Shown here: in pieces, positions 48,401 through 59,446 of the stretch | Numbering within the stretch: the first letter of the stretch is position 1 | Layout of the letters: each line of letters starts with the position of its first letter | Assembly (NCBI GenBank): GCA_014058105.1 | Contig: JACGCM010001796.1 | Span: 1,178,001 to 1,242,000, forward strand | Reading direction: 5' to 3' | DNA length: 64,000 nucleotides | Origin: Kingdonia uniflora | Lineage: Eukaryota; Streptophyta; Magnoliopsida; Ranunculales; Circaeasteraceae | Translations under genes and position numbers: made by a program | Notes under the pieces: generated by a model | Database searches by the model: none | The model's input: only the letters and a program-made list of their open reading frames with translations | Told to the model about the DNA's origin: nothing

Positions 48401-51151
48401 CAGTTTATACTGGGACCTTTCCATCCTTCCCCCCCACCCACACACACACAAAGATAAGCAGCCTAAATAACTCAGTTACGCGTTATATATGTCAAAATTT
48501 GTGTTATCATTAGACTCTACCACCTATGTCTTCATCTTGATTTGATTCATTCTCATTTTGTGCTTGATGCAGTCCATCAATTGCATTATCAGAAGCTTTT
48601 GTGAAGACAGATGTTGCATTTAGGAACGAGTTGGTTTCACAACGCAAACTAAAAGGAGCTATACGGAAAGATTTACATCCTGGTTGTACTGCAGTTACTG
48701 CATTGATCGTCAAAAATAAGCTTTTTGTTGCTAATGCAGGTGATTGCAGGACAATTTTATGTCATGGTGGTAACTCTGTTGCTCTTAGTGAGGTAAGTTG
48801 GAACTCTGTTTAACAATCTTCCATTTAATTCATGTTTATTACACGGATTATGTTTTTCACGAAAATATAAAACTTGCATATATATGTATAGCCTGTATTA
48901 TACTCAGATATTTTCAACTTAACATATTATACACATTATATTTCCTTTTGCATGCTTACTATTGAGAAAAGAGTAGGTTTGACCCTTGAAAAAAAAAATA
49001 TTTACTATACTCTTCTTCTTCTTACTTTACATGCTCTGGATATATATAAACTTTTTGTTTGGTATCTTAACGATTTTCAATTAACAAACCAAATTTGACC
49101 AAACTTTTCCATTGCCATATATTAACTAGAGTTAGGACATGCGTATGCTTTTTTCAGGAAAAAAAAACAATGTTATTCTTCTGAGGCTTATATTCAAAGA
49201 TTTTTATTTTCAGTTACTGAAAATATTTATACCGTTTTTTTTATTAAATGAATATTAGGATCATGTTGCAAGCCGTCTGGAGGAGAGAGACCGTGTTACT
49301 AAAGCAGGCGGGCAAGTTAAGTGGCAAGTAGACACATGGAGGGTCGGTTCAGCTGCTCTGCAGGTTCTTATTTGTACTTTCTTAAGACTTCATAATCACA
49401 TGCTGTTATGCATTAAAAGAGGTTGCGTAGAAAATACAAGATGATAGGAGTGTAGAAACAAAAAAGTCGGAGTGAGAGAACGCAGGGTGGACTGCAGCCA
49501 ATGTACGGAGCTGCATTGGGCTTACCGGGGAATGGATGCCTAGTAACTATCTCCAGTTGGTTGTAGTCACTGAAGTTTGAGTGGAGTTCTCTCTAGTCAA
49601 TGCAATGGATGGTAGGAGACCCACTGCAGGTAGTAGACATGGACCTTTTCTACCTCACGTTAACGAAGGGACCTTGAAGTAGCTCATGTAGGTTTGGCTA
49701 GGCTATTAGGCCTGCCTCAGTTCTGTGCATGGCCCCCAAAAACATAAGTCAAAAGCTAGGACTCACGTATGCTTTAAGCAAAGAATTTGGTCCTAGCTAA
49801 TAATGAGACTTGAATTGTTTTTAAAAGCAAAACTGAAAACTAAGTTTTTCTTTTCTTTCTTTTTTTCTTTTCGGGCGATTCCAAGTTGTTTTCCTTCCCG
49901 TTTTGGACGAATGAATAGATTTGAGAACTGAAAACTTCAATGGCTAATAGACTTATGGAAAGGTTAGAAGATAGCCATGAGGTCGAAATCAAAAGAGGTT
50001 CCCATAAGAGTAAATAAATAAAAATGTGTCATTTCTTTTTTGGGGTTGTTTGGGGGAAACTTTCACTAAGGAAAATGAGCTCTAGTTGATCTCACGAAAG
50101 GTTGGAGAGCACGTCATGCTAAAGTTTTTAAAAATAAAGTTCCCGAAGAGGACGACTTCTCTCCGACCATTCTATTATTTCTCCCATGTGAAGTTTGGAG
50201 TGAAGTTTCAGAGAAACCTTCGTACTCTTTAGAACATGAGGTAATAGTTGTGTACCTCCTTCCAGACTTCCAGTTACTGAGGTATTTAATTTTGCCGATA
50301 ATTGAGATGTTTAATTAGTAAAGTCGGCAGTCTGGGCCTCAGTATTACCATTCTAAACCGTGAAAGCTTCCACTATCTTTCTTATGCCTAAAAAAAAGTA
50401 GAAAATAACATATTCTCGTGAAAGTTCTTAATGATTCAAAGATTGCACGCTGCATTGGGTACATTTAGAGTTTACCTTGCGATTCTTACCTTATTCATGG
50501 GTGGAAGTCCATGTAACATTTTATCGTAGATTTAAAGCTTTAGCAAACCAATGCTGAAAATTGCTCAAAATGCTTTATGTTTTACAGGTTACGCGGTCAA
50601 TAGGAGACGATGATTTGAAGCCTTTTGTCACAGCTGAGCCTGAGATAACTGAGACTACTTTAACCTCCGAAGATGAATATTTGGTAAGAATATTAAATCT
50701 GCCATCAATCAGATAGACGTCAGTCTTGAACGCATTTATAGTACCATCATCATAAACAAACGCGGTTTTTAAAGAAAGTGCAAAATCAAAAGTTTTTGTA
50801 ACCTCTGTTTTACCCAATTATTGAACTCGGCATTGATTGCAGTTAATGTTTCTCAGACGGGAAATGTTTACTTTAATAGTAGTTGTAATTCAAGGAAAGT
50901 TAGAAGCAGATATCGATAAACTGATGAACTTAAGCTGTGTGGTTGTTGGTGGTCAGGTAATGGCTAGTGACGGGCTTTGGGATGTCATGAGCAATGAAGA
51001 GGTCGTATCTATTATCAGAGACACTGTTAAAGAACCAGGGATGTGTTCGAAGAGACTGGCAACAGAAGCCGCTGAACGTGGGAGTAAAGATAATATCACA
51101 GTCATTGTTGTCTTCCTGCGTCCAGTCTCTACAGCTGAGAGAATCTACTAA
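36444..51151 (+). CDS. Protein kinase fused to PP2C phosphatase
   Basis: Eleven exons join in frame to 646 residues: 36444-36670, 36770-36936, 45703-45770, 45918-46141, 46560-46611, 46988-47504, 47812-47881, 48573-48792, 49259-49363, 50588-50683, 50957-51151. The N-terminal kinase has IAKGSESIVY (Gly loop), VAIKK, HRDVKPAN, VADFGLAEY and MAPEVL. The C-terminal PP2C has GRRETMED, FGIFDGHRG (the usual second Gly of DGHGG is Arg), GCTAV, ANAGDCR, SIGDDDLKPF, SDGLWD and SKDNITV, with the metal-binding Asp residues present. This matches the plant protein kinase and PP2C-like class (Arabidopsis At2g40860, as I recall, of similar length). Both activities look intact; the substrates are unknown to me. 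Intron 2 is 8.8 kb owing to a probable Helitron; intron 7 holds a foldback element. Confidence 0.94.
37890..37970 (-). other. tRNA-like sequence, probably a pseudogene
   Basis: Minus-strand sequence begins AGATCTTTAGCTC and ends GGTGGTTCGAATCCACCAAGATCT in 81 bases. The 7-bp acceptor stem (AGATCTT/AAGATCT) and the T-arm (GGTGG-TTCGAAT-CCACC) are perfect. The D-arm is imperfect. The anticodon position is replaced by a 10-bp stem (one G-T pair) with a 7-base loop TATCAAT, too long for a normal anticodon arm. It may be a decayed tRNA or one with a short intron. It lies inside the proposed Helitron. Confidence 0.5.
40004..40407. repeat. Tandem duplication of about 204 bp
   Basis: Copies begin CATGAACTGTTCC (40004) and CATGAATTGTTCC (40208) and share GGTATTAATGGTTAGAGTAG and GTTTACGTATTACTCAT. 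They lie inside the proposed Helitron, in kinase-PP2C intron 2. Confidence 0.85.
44690..45050 (+). repeat. Possible tRNA-derived SINE-like sequence
   Basis: TGGCTCGGTGGTTAAGT (about 44692) resembles an RNA polymerase III A box, as in tRNA-derived SINEs. No clear B box or A/T-rich tail border was fixed. It lies in intron 2, outside the proposed Helitron. Confidence 0.2.
48040..48400. mobile_element. Foldback / MITE-like inverted repeat in intron 7
   Basis: The left arm (about 48068-48113, containing GACCCCAAATTGCCTTTGAC) and the right arm (48341-48385, containing GTCAAAGGCAATTTGGGGTC) are inverted copies. An inner pair, GTTTCCCTCTTTTGCC (about 48144-48160) and GGCAAAAGAGGGAAAC (about 48295-48310), extends the fold. 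Target duplications were not resolved. Confidence 0.7.
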
Positions 51152-51978
51152 AGACTTGTGTAAATTAAACTACTACTCCTGATTGCAATTTGTGACTATG
51201 GTACACAGTATTATACATCATCGTAAAAAAATTGTTGGCGAAGTTATGCCGTAAGCAAAAGGTTGTATGACCAGTATTGGGATCCTGTTGTCTACCGGAC
51301 TTGTTGTAAGATTTGCAGTGAATTGTTCTGGACGATATTTATTTTCCTGATAATACATGATTTATTGAGATTAAACATTCAGTGACTGTGTTTGACTTTG
51401 ATGTTATCAGATTTTTACCGTGGTTTAACGTATAATATTCCCTTACATTATACTTTAAATACATCTAATGTCTGTAATTGGCTTTTGAACTCAGTATTTA
51501 CAGGACACTGATGCTTGCACCGCTCAAAGCAAAAATCTTGCACCAAAGTGAAAGTGAAAAAGACCTCGGCCTTACCATTGTCTGAAACTATTTCATTCCT
51601 GCAATGGATAACCTCGTATTAGCAATGGGAGCAGTTGGTACTGGAGCTCTAGGGATAATCTCCAACAAAGTAATGGTGTCCACTATTGTTATTTACTCGT
51701 AGTTGATGTCTCTGCAAACCCTATTTGTTTTTTTTTTCGAATATCGATTCAGGGAAATATTTTATCTATAAATAAAATTTGATTCTCGATATCTCTTCCA
51801 AATTACAAATTTATTATCAAATATTAATCATTAAATTTGCATAATTTTAATTTGATACCATTTGAATTTTGAAAATAAATTGCATTTCATAACTTATTAT
51901 TGAAAAACTACTACAAGGAATATTTCAAGTTCTACAATGGAAATAAAGTTTTATTTAATAAATAAAAAATAAAAAAAA
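51152..51978. other. Intergenic between the convergent kinase-PP2C and zinc-finger genes
   Basis: 3' UTRs of both genes and AT-rich spacer. No gene or transposon recognised. Confidence 0.5.
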
Positions 51979-52650
51979 TTAAAGCTTCAAGTTCAAATCA
52001 ATGTCCGATGCACTTTTATCTTTAGTTTGAACACGACCATGTGCCCAAGCAGAACTGCCTTCAACGGGAGCATTAACGGGAGCAAGCAGTGCTTGTGCAG
52101 GTACAAGGGTTGAAGGAAGTTCTCTAGCGCGATACTCCTGATGAGCTCTTTCCAACCTTAAGCTGTAATCCGCTATTGGACCAAGACGGGGCCTAACCCT
52201 AGGTGCACCGTATGACCATGGATAATATGGTGATAGGGGCGCCCTAAGACCGTGGGGTGGATTATAATACCTCGGCATTGCTGGATACTGATGCGAATTG
52301 TATCCATCCCCAAAATTATTCATCATGTTCACAGTCACGCCTTTTTTATCTGCATTACGTTCACGCTTATGAGCATTTTGATGCCCACCCATCGCTTGAG
52401 AGCTAAAGAAGTGCTTATTGCAATATTTACAAGTAAACATGCCACATTTCCCCGATACACTCTTCTTATCAATCAAACCCCCAGATGGATTCGAACTATT
52501 ACCTTCTTCTAAAGCCGTACTCTTCAACTTGGGCTCAACGCTCTCCCGTTCCTCCTCCTCTTTCTCCTCCATGTTGGAGGGATTAAGTTCGATTACTTCG
52601 ATGTCCTTGATCTCTTCCTTAACTCCGGTTTGAGCCTCGATGCTAGACAT
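51979..52650 (-). CDS. Single C2H2 zinc-finger repressor with C-terminal EAR motif
   Basis: One exon, 223 residues. The N-terminal third is acidic (EEKEEEERE). The single finger, CKYCNKHFFSSQAMGGHQNAH, is the plant-specific QALGGH type with Met for Leu, followed by KRER. The C-terminus ends DIDLNLKL, an EAR repression motif that recruits TOPLESS-type corepressors. This layout matches the small plant ZFP group (ZFP1 to ZFP7-like) acting in trichome, leaf or hormone responses; which member is not clear. I chose the ATG at 52650 because the family starts close to an acidic region and a TATA box lies 45-50 bases upstream; the in-frame ATG at 52767 lies upstream of that box. Confidence 0.92.
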   Translation of the reverse strand: MSSIEAQTGVKEEIKDIEVIELNPSNMEEKEEEERESVEPKLKSTALEEGNSSNPSGGLIDKKSVSGKCGMFTCKYCNKHFFSSQAMGGHQNAHKRERNADKKGVTVNMMNNFGDGYNSHQYPAMPRYYNPPHGLRAPLSPYYPWSYGAPRVRPRLGPIADYSLRLERAHQEYRARELPSTLVPAQALLAPVNAPVEGSSAWAHGRVQTKDKSASDIDLNLKL

Positions 52651-52694
52651 CTTAAGATGAAGAAAGATTGAGTTGAGTTGAGAGCTTGTGTGGG

Positions 52695-52701
52695 ATTTAT
52701 A
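52695..52701 (-). promoter_or_regulatory. TATA box of the zinc-finger gene
   Basis: TATAAAT on the minus strand, about 45 bases upstream of the chosen start codon. It implies a very short leader and argues against the upstream ATG at 52767. Confidence 0.5.
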
Positions 52702-52769
52702 AAGGAGAAGAGGGAAGTCATTCATTGAGGAGTAAATAGTGTATCTTTTACGTACCAAAAATATCATGC

Positions 52770-54465
52770 ATGTAGTTATTGCATGGCTTATAATTTAGAG
52801 TGTTACACTAAGATTAGTGTCATAAACATTAAGAAAACCTCAAAAAAATGGAAAATATTAAACCCAGACGATTCAGCGTTATACAGATATGCTCGTATCT
52901 GTACTTCTTTACTAAAATTGATGAATTTGGAGGAATAAAAGATCGTATATCCCTCAAACATTATATGGCAACCGAGTTGTAAGTCTTAAACAAATTAAAG
53001 CATACAGATGAAATTTATAAAAACTTTAATGAAATTCATTTAGGCTTAGTGTATATTCGGTACGGTTTTAATTAAAGGGAGCTTAATTATTTGAAACTTC
53101 GTCTCGTACGGATATGAATAGAGAGCCCCGTTTTAGTTTCTCATTCATTCCCCCCTGCTCTAATCTTTTAAAGAAACGCTGCAATAGAGTCCTTACTTTC
53201 CGTCAACTTTTTTTCGTCATCGTAAAAATACCGTTTAAATTAATCTAAGTCCATGTTTACCACTCTGCATGGTGTTGATGCAATAACCATAAGACGTGTC
53301 TATGTTAATTACAAATTCACAAGGGCCATATTTTTCACCCAAAATGTTTGTTACACAAAATCACACTTGGTGTTGGCTTTATAATATACTGGATGCAGAG
53401 ATACAGATTAAGATTAGTATGCACATCCCAAATTATGTTTACCATGTCTTAGCTCACAATAAGATCCTCCAATTGTATGTGCTTGTTCATGAAGACATCA
53501 GTTATGCGAGAAGGAATATCAATAATATGTAGTAGTTGTAGGGATTTTTACTGTCTGTGTAGTCTTTTTGGAGCAAAACTCCTGGTGGGATTATATCTTG
53601 CATGTTGTATATATTTAGGATTTACCCCAATAATCCAAAATCAAGGACTTTTTCAACGAAAATCTGGTTAAAATTACTCCATATTTACTAAAAAGTGCCC
53701 CCATATCCTCTGATTCACTCTGTACATTACTAAAACTAATCATGTAACATGCACAAATTTGCATCCAAACTGAAGTGAAGCCTGAGAATAACCGTGGCTC
53801 CATCTGTGTTGAAGTGTTGTGGGAATTCCCTGCGAATATCCTTTCATTTATCTTCATCAAAACACTGTACTTGAGCATAGACACTCTTTAAGATCTTGCA
53901 GAGAAGGTCCTTCAGTGTTCATGCGAACAATCCAGTTTATTTCATTGTTAAGATACCAAATAACTCTACCACTGTTGCATTTGTCAAAATAATAAATATA
54001 TATATACAACAAGAACTAATCCGTTAAGATAAGAGTAAAATTATAAAGGTGCAAGTGTAGAAATACAACTTTAATATCTTCCCTGTAGATTCCTATTCTG
54101 AAGGTTCCATTTGTATCAGTTGAATGAAGGACTGCTTAATGCTTTGCCATGCAACATATTATTTGTGCAGATTAATTTCAATGATTTTCTATCTACAAGT
54201 TGGAGATCATAATCGGAATCCTACGATCAGTTCTATGTTTAAGAGAGAACAGAAGGCTCTTCCGTGTCCTTGATATAATATTGCTAATTGTGGTGGGGAG
54301 TGTGGTTTCAGGAGACGAAAGATAATCCGACTAAGCAACACAGTATGAAGAGCATATTGTTTTTCAAAGGACTGTGATAGGGGAGTTCACTCTTTTCCAA
54401 TGACTGAAATGGCGGAATGTGTCTGCTTTCCCATTCATCTTGTCTGATAAGTCTTTCTTCTCATT
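52770..54465. other. Intergenic, nothing recognised
   Basis: AT-rich spacer. Short open frames (for example 53296-53532 on plus and 53884-53615 on minus) have no recognisable content. A weak TA repeat lies near 53995-54006. Confidence 0.4.
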
Positions 54466-55752
54466 TCATATACCAATGTAATTCTTCTCAAGGGACTGAA
54501 TGAAAGAAGAATGCCGACTAGCATGATCACTGCAGTACACTAAAGAAATCTCAAATGTTGGATAGGGATGAGGGTAATGATCAATCTCTGAGAGTGAGAG
54601 GTTAAGCGTTTTAAGGTTAGGCATATGTCCAAACAATTTGTCTGGAATATCTTTCAAGGTGCTAGTACCAGAGATGCTAAGCACCTCCAACTTTTGGAGG
54701 CCTTCAATGTGGTTCAAGTTCTCCAAAGATAAACAACCCCTTAACACAAGAATGTGAAGCTTGAATAGGGACAGGGCCGGTGCTAGGGTTCTCGAGGCCC
54801 AAAGCGCACCCGAAAATGATGCCCTTATTATAATAATAAATAATTGATGTACATAAAACCACAAACAATTTGGTGCAATATTTGCTGAGGAAGCAATATC
54901 ATTGCCCTAGTATTTATTGACAGAGGAATTACGATATATTCATTGTGAGGAAGTAGAGTTCACATATTGAGAGATATTATTTGTGGTTCATAAATCATTT
55001 TACATCCTTCAAATGTTACTAATATAATCATTGGTTAAGTTATAATAAATCAAGTTTCTTCCATCTAATAAATATTTGAAATTGGAGCATCTTGGCTCTA
55101 AAGATTTGGAGAGAGAAAAAAAGGTAGATTGGTTTGGTAGGAAATTTGGGATATATTTTAGAAGTATATTTTATTTGCTTAGCTAAAAATGAGGCTAATA
55201 TCTTGCAAGTATATTTATGCCAGTTAAAGCAACTCAAGATATTTGGAATATCTATCTCCCCTTAAAAAGCTATGTTTGTAGGAGTTGAACATTTTCTCGA
55301 TAAAAAGTGAGGCCCCTTCGATTTGTGAGGCCCAAAGCGGTCACTTTGCCCTAGCACCGGCCCTGAATAAGGATGATGGCAGAGATTTGATTCCAGCATG
55401 CTATAACTTCAAGATCCTGCATTTATGTGAAAATTGCATCTGATATTTCACCTGGTAAGAGACCCTCGTTTTCATGAAGTACCAATGAAGAAGCTTTACT
55501 TCCGTATTAGATTCCCATCCATTCGAGATTTTTCTCTCCACCTATAAATAGCTCAGGATTACCTAAAATAAGATTGCTTTCTCTGTCCAAAATATAGTGC
55601 TGTCTGTCTCTTAGGGTGTCATGCATCATCACGTGGTTCTCGTTTAGTGTGGATAGTAAATAGTGATCAACGAGCTCCTGTAGTATACAGTTGCCTTCTT
55701 TGTATGCTACATTCAAGCAGTTGAATCTGTCTAGAAATCTTCCACCATCCAT
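54466..55752 (-). pseudogene. NB-LRR resistance-gene remnant, split by a hAT MITE
   Basis: The 5' part (55752-55507) reads LQELVDHYLLSTLNENHVMM then HDTLRD, the winged-helix region after the NB-ARC domain of plant NB-LRR proteins. Past a stop, more coding-like sequence runs toward the MITE. The 3' part (about 54771-54466) reads LSLENLNHIEGLQKLEVLSI then KTLNLSLSEID, leucine-rich repeats. Intact family members detect pathogen effectors in the cytoplasm. The NB-ARC with its P-loop is absent, a stop ends the first block, and a 594-bp transposon sits in the LRR region. It is dead. Confidence 0.7.
54772..55365. mobile_element. hAT-type MITE inserted in the NB-LRR remnant
   Basis: Both ends carry CAGGGCCGGTGCTAGGG (the right end inverted), a perfect 17-bp terminal inverted repeat. 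Flanks are AATAGGGA (54764-54771) and AATAAGGA (55366-55373), an 8-bp target duplication with one mismatch, as in hAT elements. A GAGGCCCAAAGCG phrase follows inward at both ends. No transposase. Confidence 0.85.
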
Positions 55753-55799
55753 GAAGTTATAGCCCTTTCACTATCATATGATCGTACACTAGTATGTGC

Positions 55800-56274
55800 G
55801 GTGCAAGAAACAGTCTTTTAGGGTCTGGCTAACTAACATCTCATAACATCCTTTTTTCATAGTGAAGGTATTTGTAAGAAGGGATGGCCCTTTTCTATCT
55901 GTAACTATGATCCTTTCTTAGTGAAGGTATCTGTAAGTATTTATCGATCTTTCTGAACTGGGTATTGCTTATAGACATGGATCACAGTCTAGAAGATGTT
56001 TCTGATACAAGCAAATCTGAATCATAATAGAAATGGCAAAGAGTATTACCAGGGAATGAAGAACGGTAACCACAAAGTGAATATTTTAGATGAGATTTAG
56101 CAATGGTCATTTTGCTCAGGCATGAGGATACAAGATTACATTTCTATGGATATCCTCCACCCTGGTACTGGGGTCGCAGGACGTTCACGGGCTAGGAAGA
56201 CAGAAGATGAACCACCTCGCATTGACTAAATCCTTGAAGAATGACTTCACGCCCTTAACGACAAAAACTCTATC
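55800..56274. other. Intergenic, nothing certain
   Basis: A plus-strand frame from 56146 reads HPGTGVAGRSRARKTEDEPP before stops and runs in register into the XS-like block. It could be the 5' part of that remnant or chance. Confidence 0.3.
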
Positions 56275-56730
56275 TACGATCAATGGCTCAGTGATGAGTT
56301 ACTAGTTTCACCATGGGTAGGCGTCATAGCTAATAGTCCAACTGAAAGAAAACTGATAGATATGTTGGAGAAAATGACAGAAGGATTTGAACCCAACAAA
56401 GTCCATCCCTTCTCAATTAGAAAGTCCATTTAGGATATGCCATTGTATCGTTCGACAAAGTCTAGCCAGAATTATGATGCGATGTCAAAATGGAAAAGTT
56501 TTTGAAACAGATCTTCGTGGTAAAAGAGTTTGTCACTGACATAGGCATTGTCATCGCGGTTCTAGTCTTAATGGATGAGTTTCATGGAAGGATAACTATA
56601 TTGTGGAGATAAGATGGGCCAATCTCAGCAAAACTGAGGGTTTGTATTTGGAAACATGTGTTGACATTGTCGAAGAAGACAAATTAATGAAGAACGATTT
56701 TTTTCGTTATTTGTTTCTCTCTTAAAATCT
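56275..56730 (+). pseudogene. XS-domain (SGS3/IDN2-like) remnant
   Basis: The frame around 56296 reads SPWVGVIANSPTE, then FEPNKVHPFS. This resembles the start of the XS domain, where a hydrophobic P-W-x-G-I-x-x-N-x-PT-E is followed by F-x-P-x-KVHP. After stops and frameshifts, pieces such as AIVSFDKV and ADIVEED-like words follow in changing frames. XS proteins bind double-stranded RNA with 5' overhangs in RNA-directed DNA methylation and trans-acting siRNA pathways. The copy is badly broken. The match is by eye only. Confidence 0.4.
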
Positions 56731-58264
56731 CTAGAAAACATCTCACTTAAATGCTTACCTGTCAGTGATGGTTAATGTTTATAGAGGCAATCTTCAAAGT
56801 GTCAAAGAGGTAATGTATTTAGTTTGCCACTCCCTGTGTAAAGTTTTATTATGAGATTTGGATATGGAGTTATTCTCTATCACATTTATTCACGATTTAT
56901 TTTATTTTTGACATTTCTTACTTTTCGTTAGATATTGTTATATGCCAAGATATATATGTATATATATATATTATTTGTCTTTTTTTACATGGACATTAGG
57001 GTATAATTAGGGATGGATTTATATGCTAACAAGGGGGGCTACTGTCTTCGTACTCGTTGCAACCCTAAACGGTGCTAGGGATATATGAAGATAACAGCTC
57101 AAGTCAGAATGAAAGATGACATTCCTTAAGCCAGTCGATATTCTTGCTATCGGGGATGGACCTGAACTAGAAAAAAAGTTGAAGTTTGTAGGTGATGTTT
57201 GGCCAGGAGTGATGTGGGAAGAAGCTCTCAAATGCGCCAGCCAGCATGTTGACACCGCCTGTAGAAGAGGCTTTGGAACTGTTTCTGTATATAAGACAAT
57301 ACTGGAAGAATCTTAGACAAAACGGAATGAAAAACGGGTTCATATTAGGCAGTTTTCGTTGCCTCAGATAATCCCCCTCATTTCATCCATTTATGCTACA
57401 AACTTCCTAGTGATCCTAGCAACGCTAGGTTAGGGTTAGTCGGGAAGGGGTTAACACTTAACAGTGGTGGATAGATCTACAAAACAGGGCCAGACTGTTC
57501 AATTAAGCTAATGAAGTTTGACATGTGAGGTTCTGCATCAGTTCTGGTGCAGCATACACAATTGGGCAAATCAAACTCCTGGAGTAAAGGTCGGTTTTAT
57601 TGTTTCAGCTTGTGAGAACATGATTAGCTCGTGAAGAAGTCTTTGCAGCTTCAGAGACGGGTATAAGTTTTCTGTGATGTCTATGGAGGAAAGTTATAAA
57701 GAGTCCATTAAATCACGTTTAGCTGATAAGGTCAACACAGGGTGTCAAAGTAGTTCTGTAACTGCAGCAGTGTTCTTGAAACAGTTTGTTGATGAAAAAG
57801 TTCAATGGTTGCAACTTACACATTGACATGGTTGGCCTGGCGGGAACACACAGGAAAAGGACTTGGTGTCTAGACTCTTGTGGTGTAGGCGTTGAAAGAT
57901 TCTTCTTAGTTCAACTTGAGTTATTCTGATTACATGCGGCAACTTTCAAATAGAGGTAGGTAGAGAAAGCTCAATATCTATTATAATTCTAGTAATCTCA
58001 AAATGTTTCAGCTGTTATGAGATTTTGCTAAGAAATAGATGCAAGTGAACAAGAATAATCCTCTTATAAAACGAAGCACATGCTATAGACCAAAATTACT
58101 AACGAACAAGCTTTATAGAAAGAAAAAAAAACATAAATTAAAAATTACCAGATGGCTTGTTTGACCAAATTCTTCTTCTTCTTCTTCTTTTGGCAATTAC
58201 TGTGCAACTGTTATTCCTCTTCTTCACGAGTGATATGAGTCTATTCTTACTTACTAATGGACTT
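56731..58264. other. Intergenic, nothing certain
   Basis: An open frame at 57116-57316 (+), starting MTFLKPVDILAIGDGPELEK, has protein-like composition but no family I can name; it may be a fragment of a decayed gene. A TA-rich run lies near 56955-56970 and a TTC repeat near 58170-58190. Confidence 0.3.
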
Positions 58265-59446
58265 TCACGAGGGAAGCAACTGAAGTAAGAGTCTCCACGT
58301 AAGAACAGATTTTATACATCCGGAAGGTGCACCTAGAACTTTAAGAACTCGGCTATTGTTATTCACTTGATCATATGTAACGACTTCTTCCATACTCACA
58401 CTATTTCCCAATATAACTTCGCCATCATCGCGACCACCTATTGGTCTCAAAAAATTATAATGACCAGGCACTTCAATAGAAAACCGTTTGGTCCAGGATT
58501 CCTTAATTCCATGATCCTTCATAACCCAAATATCAACTACATTACGCTTTCGAACATGGGAAAATAAAGAAAGGCACCCTTCAAAAACATTGAGAGTATC
58601 ACAGTTATCGGTGTCACACGGACCATTGTAACCAAAATCAATGTCAGGACCTGGGGTCTCTAGAATTTCCTCGTTCTCCACATTAAAAGATAAGATCATT
58701 CCCTTATGTTCATCACGAATACATCGTTTACCCATCCAATGTAGAGCTCCGTGAACTTGTCGTGTCCCTCTCATTTTGGATTGAAAACGATCACGGAAAT
58801 GTGAAGGGAGGTCTTGTGCCATAATCGTTCTCCACGAATTTTTCCCTAATGTGTACACCCTGATTTCTTTCAATTTATCAAGCTTACAACAATAAAAAAG
58901 TATGATAATCTTATACTCTTCAGTACCATGATTATAGAAAAACCCCAACACGTCTTTCGAACGCATGCATTTGCACCCATGGGATAATTCAAAAGGCGCT
59001 TGTAATGGAAACTTGTGTAATTCTCTTGTAGTGGGATTGCACAAATAGGCGATACCCATAGAATCCAATAAACACATCAACCCATTACAAGAATCCCTCA
59101 CACCACCTCTCCATTTAAGAGAATCACCCATCCCCGCGGGTACGCCTATGTTTACGACTCTATTATCACTTATATTATTATCCAATTCTAACGAATACCA
59201 ACTGATCCCATAATTATATAAGCCTACCAAAACTTTGGGGCTTCTTTGATTAGCACGATTGATGTGCAGTTTCAGAAATCTAGGATTATGAATTAATTTA
59301 CGCCAAGGTTTGCATACAACCTTGCATAATGAGAGAGTTTTTACTGGAAGTTTTAAGAGTATATCAGAAAGTACCTCCTCTGGGAGATCAATTATAGAGG
59401 TCTGCCGTTTCCTTTTCATGTTATCAGCACCACCAAGACCAAACAA
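58265..59446 (-). CDS. F-box protein with FBA-type C-terminal domain
   Basis: One exon, 393 residues. The F-box covers about residues 18-62: DLPEEVLSDILLKLPVKTLS, then CKVVCKPWRKLIHNPRFLKL. The following region has hallmarks of the F-box-associated (FBA) domain: SCNGLMCLLD, LCNPTTRELHKFP, a GFFYNH motif, VYTLGKNSWRTI and VHGALHWMG. Such proteins are substrate receptors of SCF ubiquitin ligases, binding SKP1/ASK through the F-box. The family is large and fast evolving, so the target cannot be guessed. A second Met (MKRKRQ, residue 10) is an alternative start. No frameshift is seen. Confidence 0.92.
   Translation of the reverse strand: MFGLGGADNMKRKRQTSIIDLPEEVLSDILLKLPVKTLSLCKVVCKPWRKLIHNPRFLKLHINRANQRSPKVLVGLYNYGISWYSLELDNNISDNRVVNIGVPAGMGDSLKWRGGVRDSCNGLMCLLDSMGIAYLCNPTTRELHKFPLQAPFELSHGCKCMRSKDVLGFFYNHGTEEYKIIILFYCCKLDKLKEIRVYTLGKNSWRTIMAQDLPSHFRDRFQSKMRGTRQVHGALHWMGKRCIRDEHKGMILSFNVENEEILETPGPDIDFGYNGPCDTDNCDTLNVFEGCLSLFSHVRKRNVVDIWVMKDHGIKESWTKRFSIEVPGHYNFLRPIGGRDDGEVILGNSVSMEEVVTYDQVNNNSRVLKVLGAPSGCIKSVLTWRLLLQLLPS

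Noticed and set aside
52651..52767. Upstream ATG in frame with the zinc-finger gene
   Set aside because: It lies upstream of the TATA box at 52695-52701, and the added residues are unlike the family.
57116..57316. Open frame with VDILAIGDGPELEKK, considered as a tRNA-synthetase-like or GCN2-like fragment
   Set aside because: Similarity was limited to a few residues and no neighbouring domain supports it.
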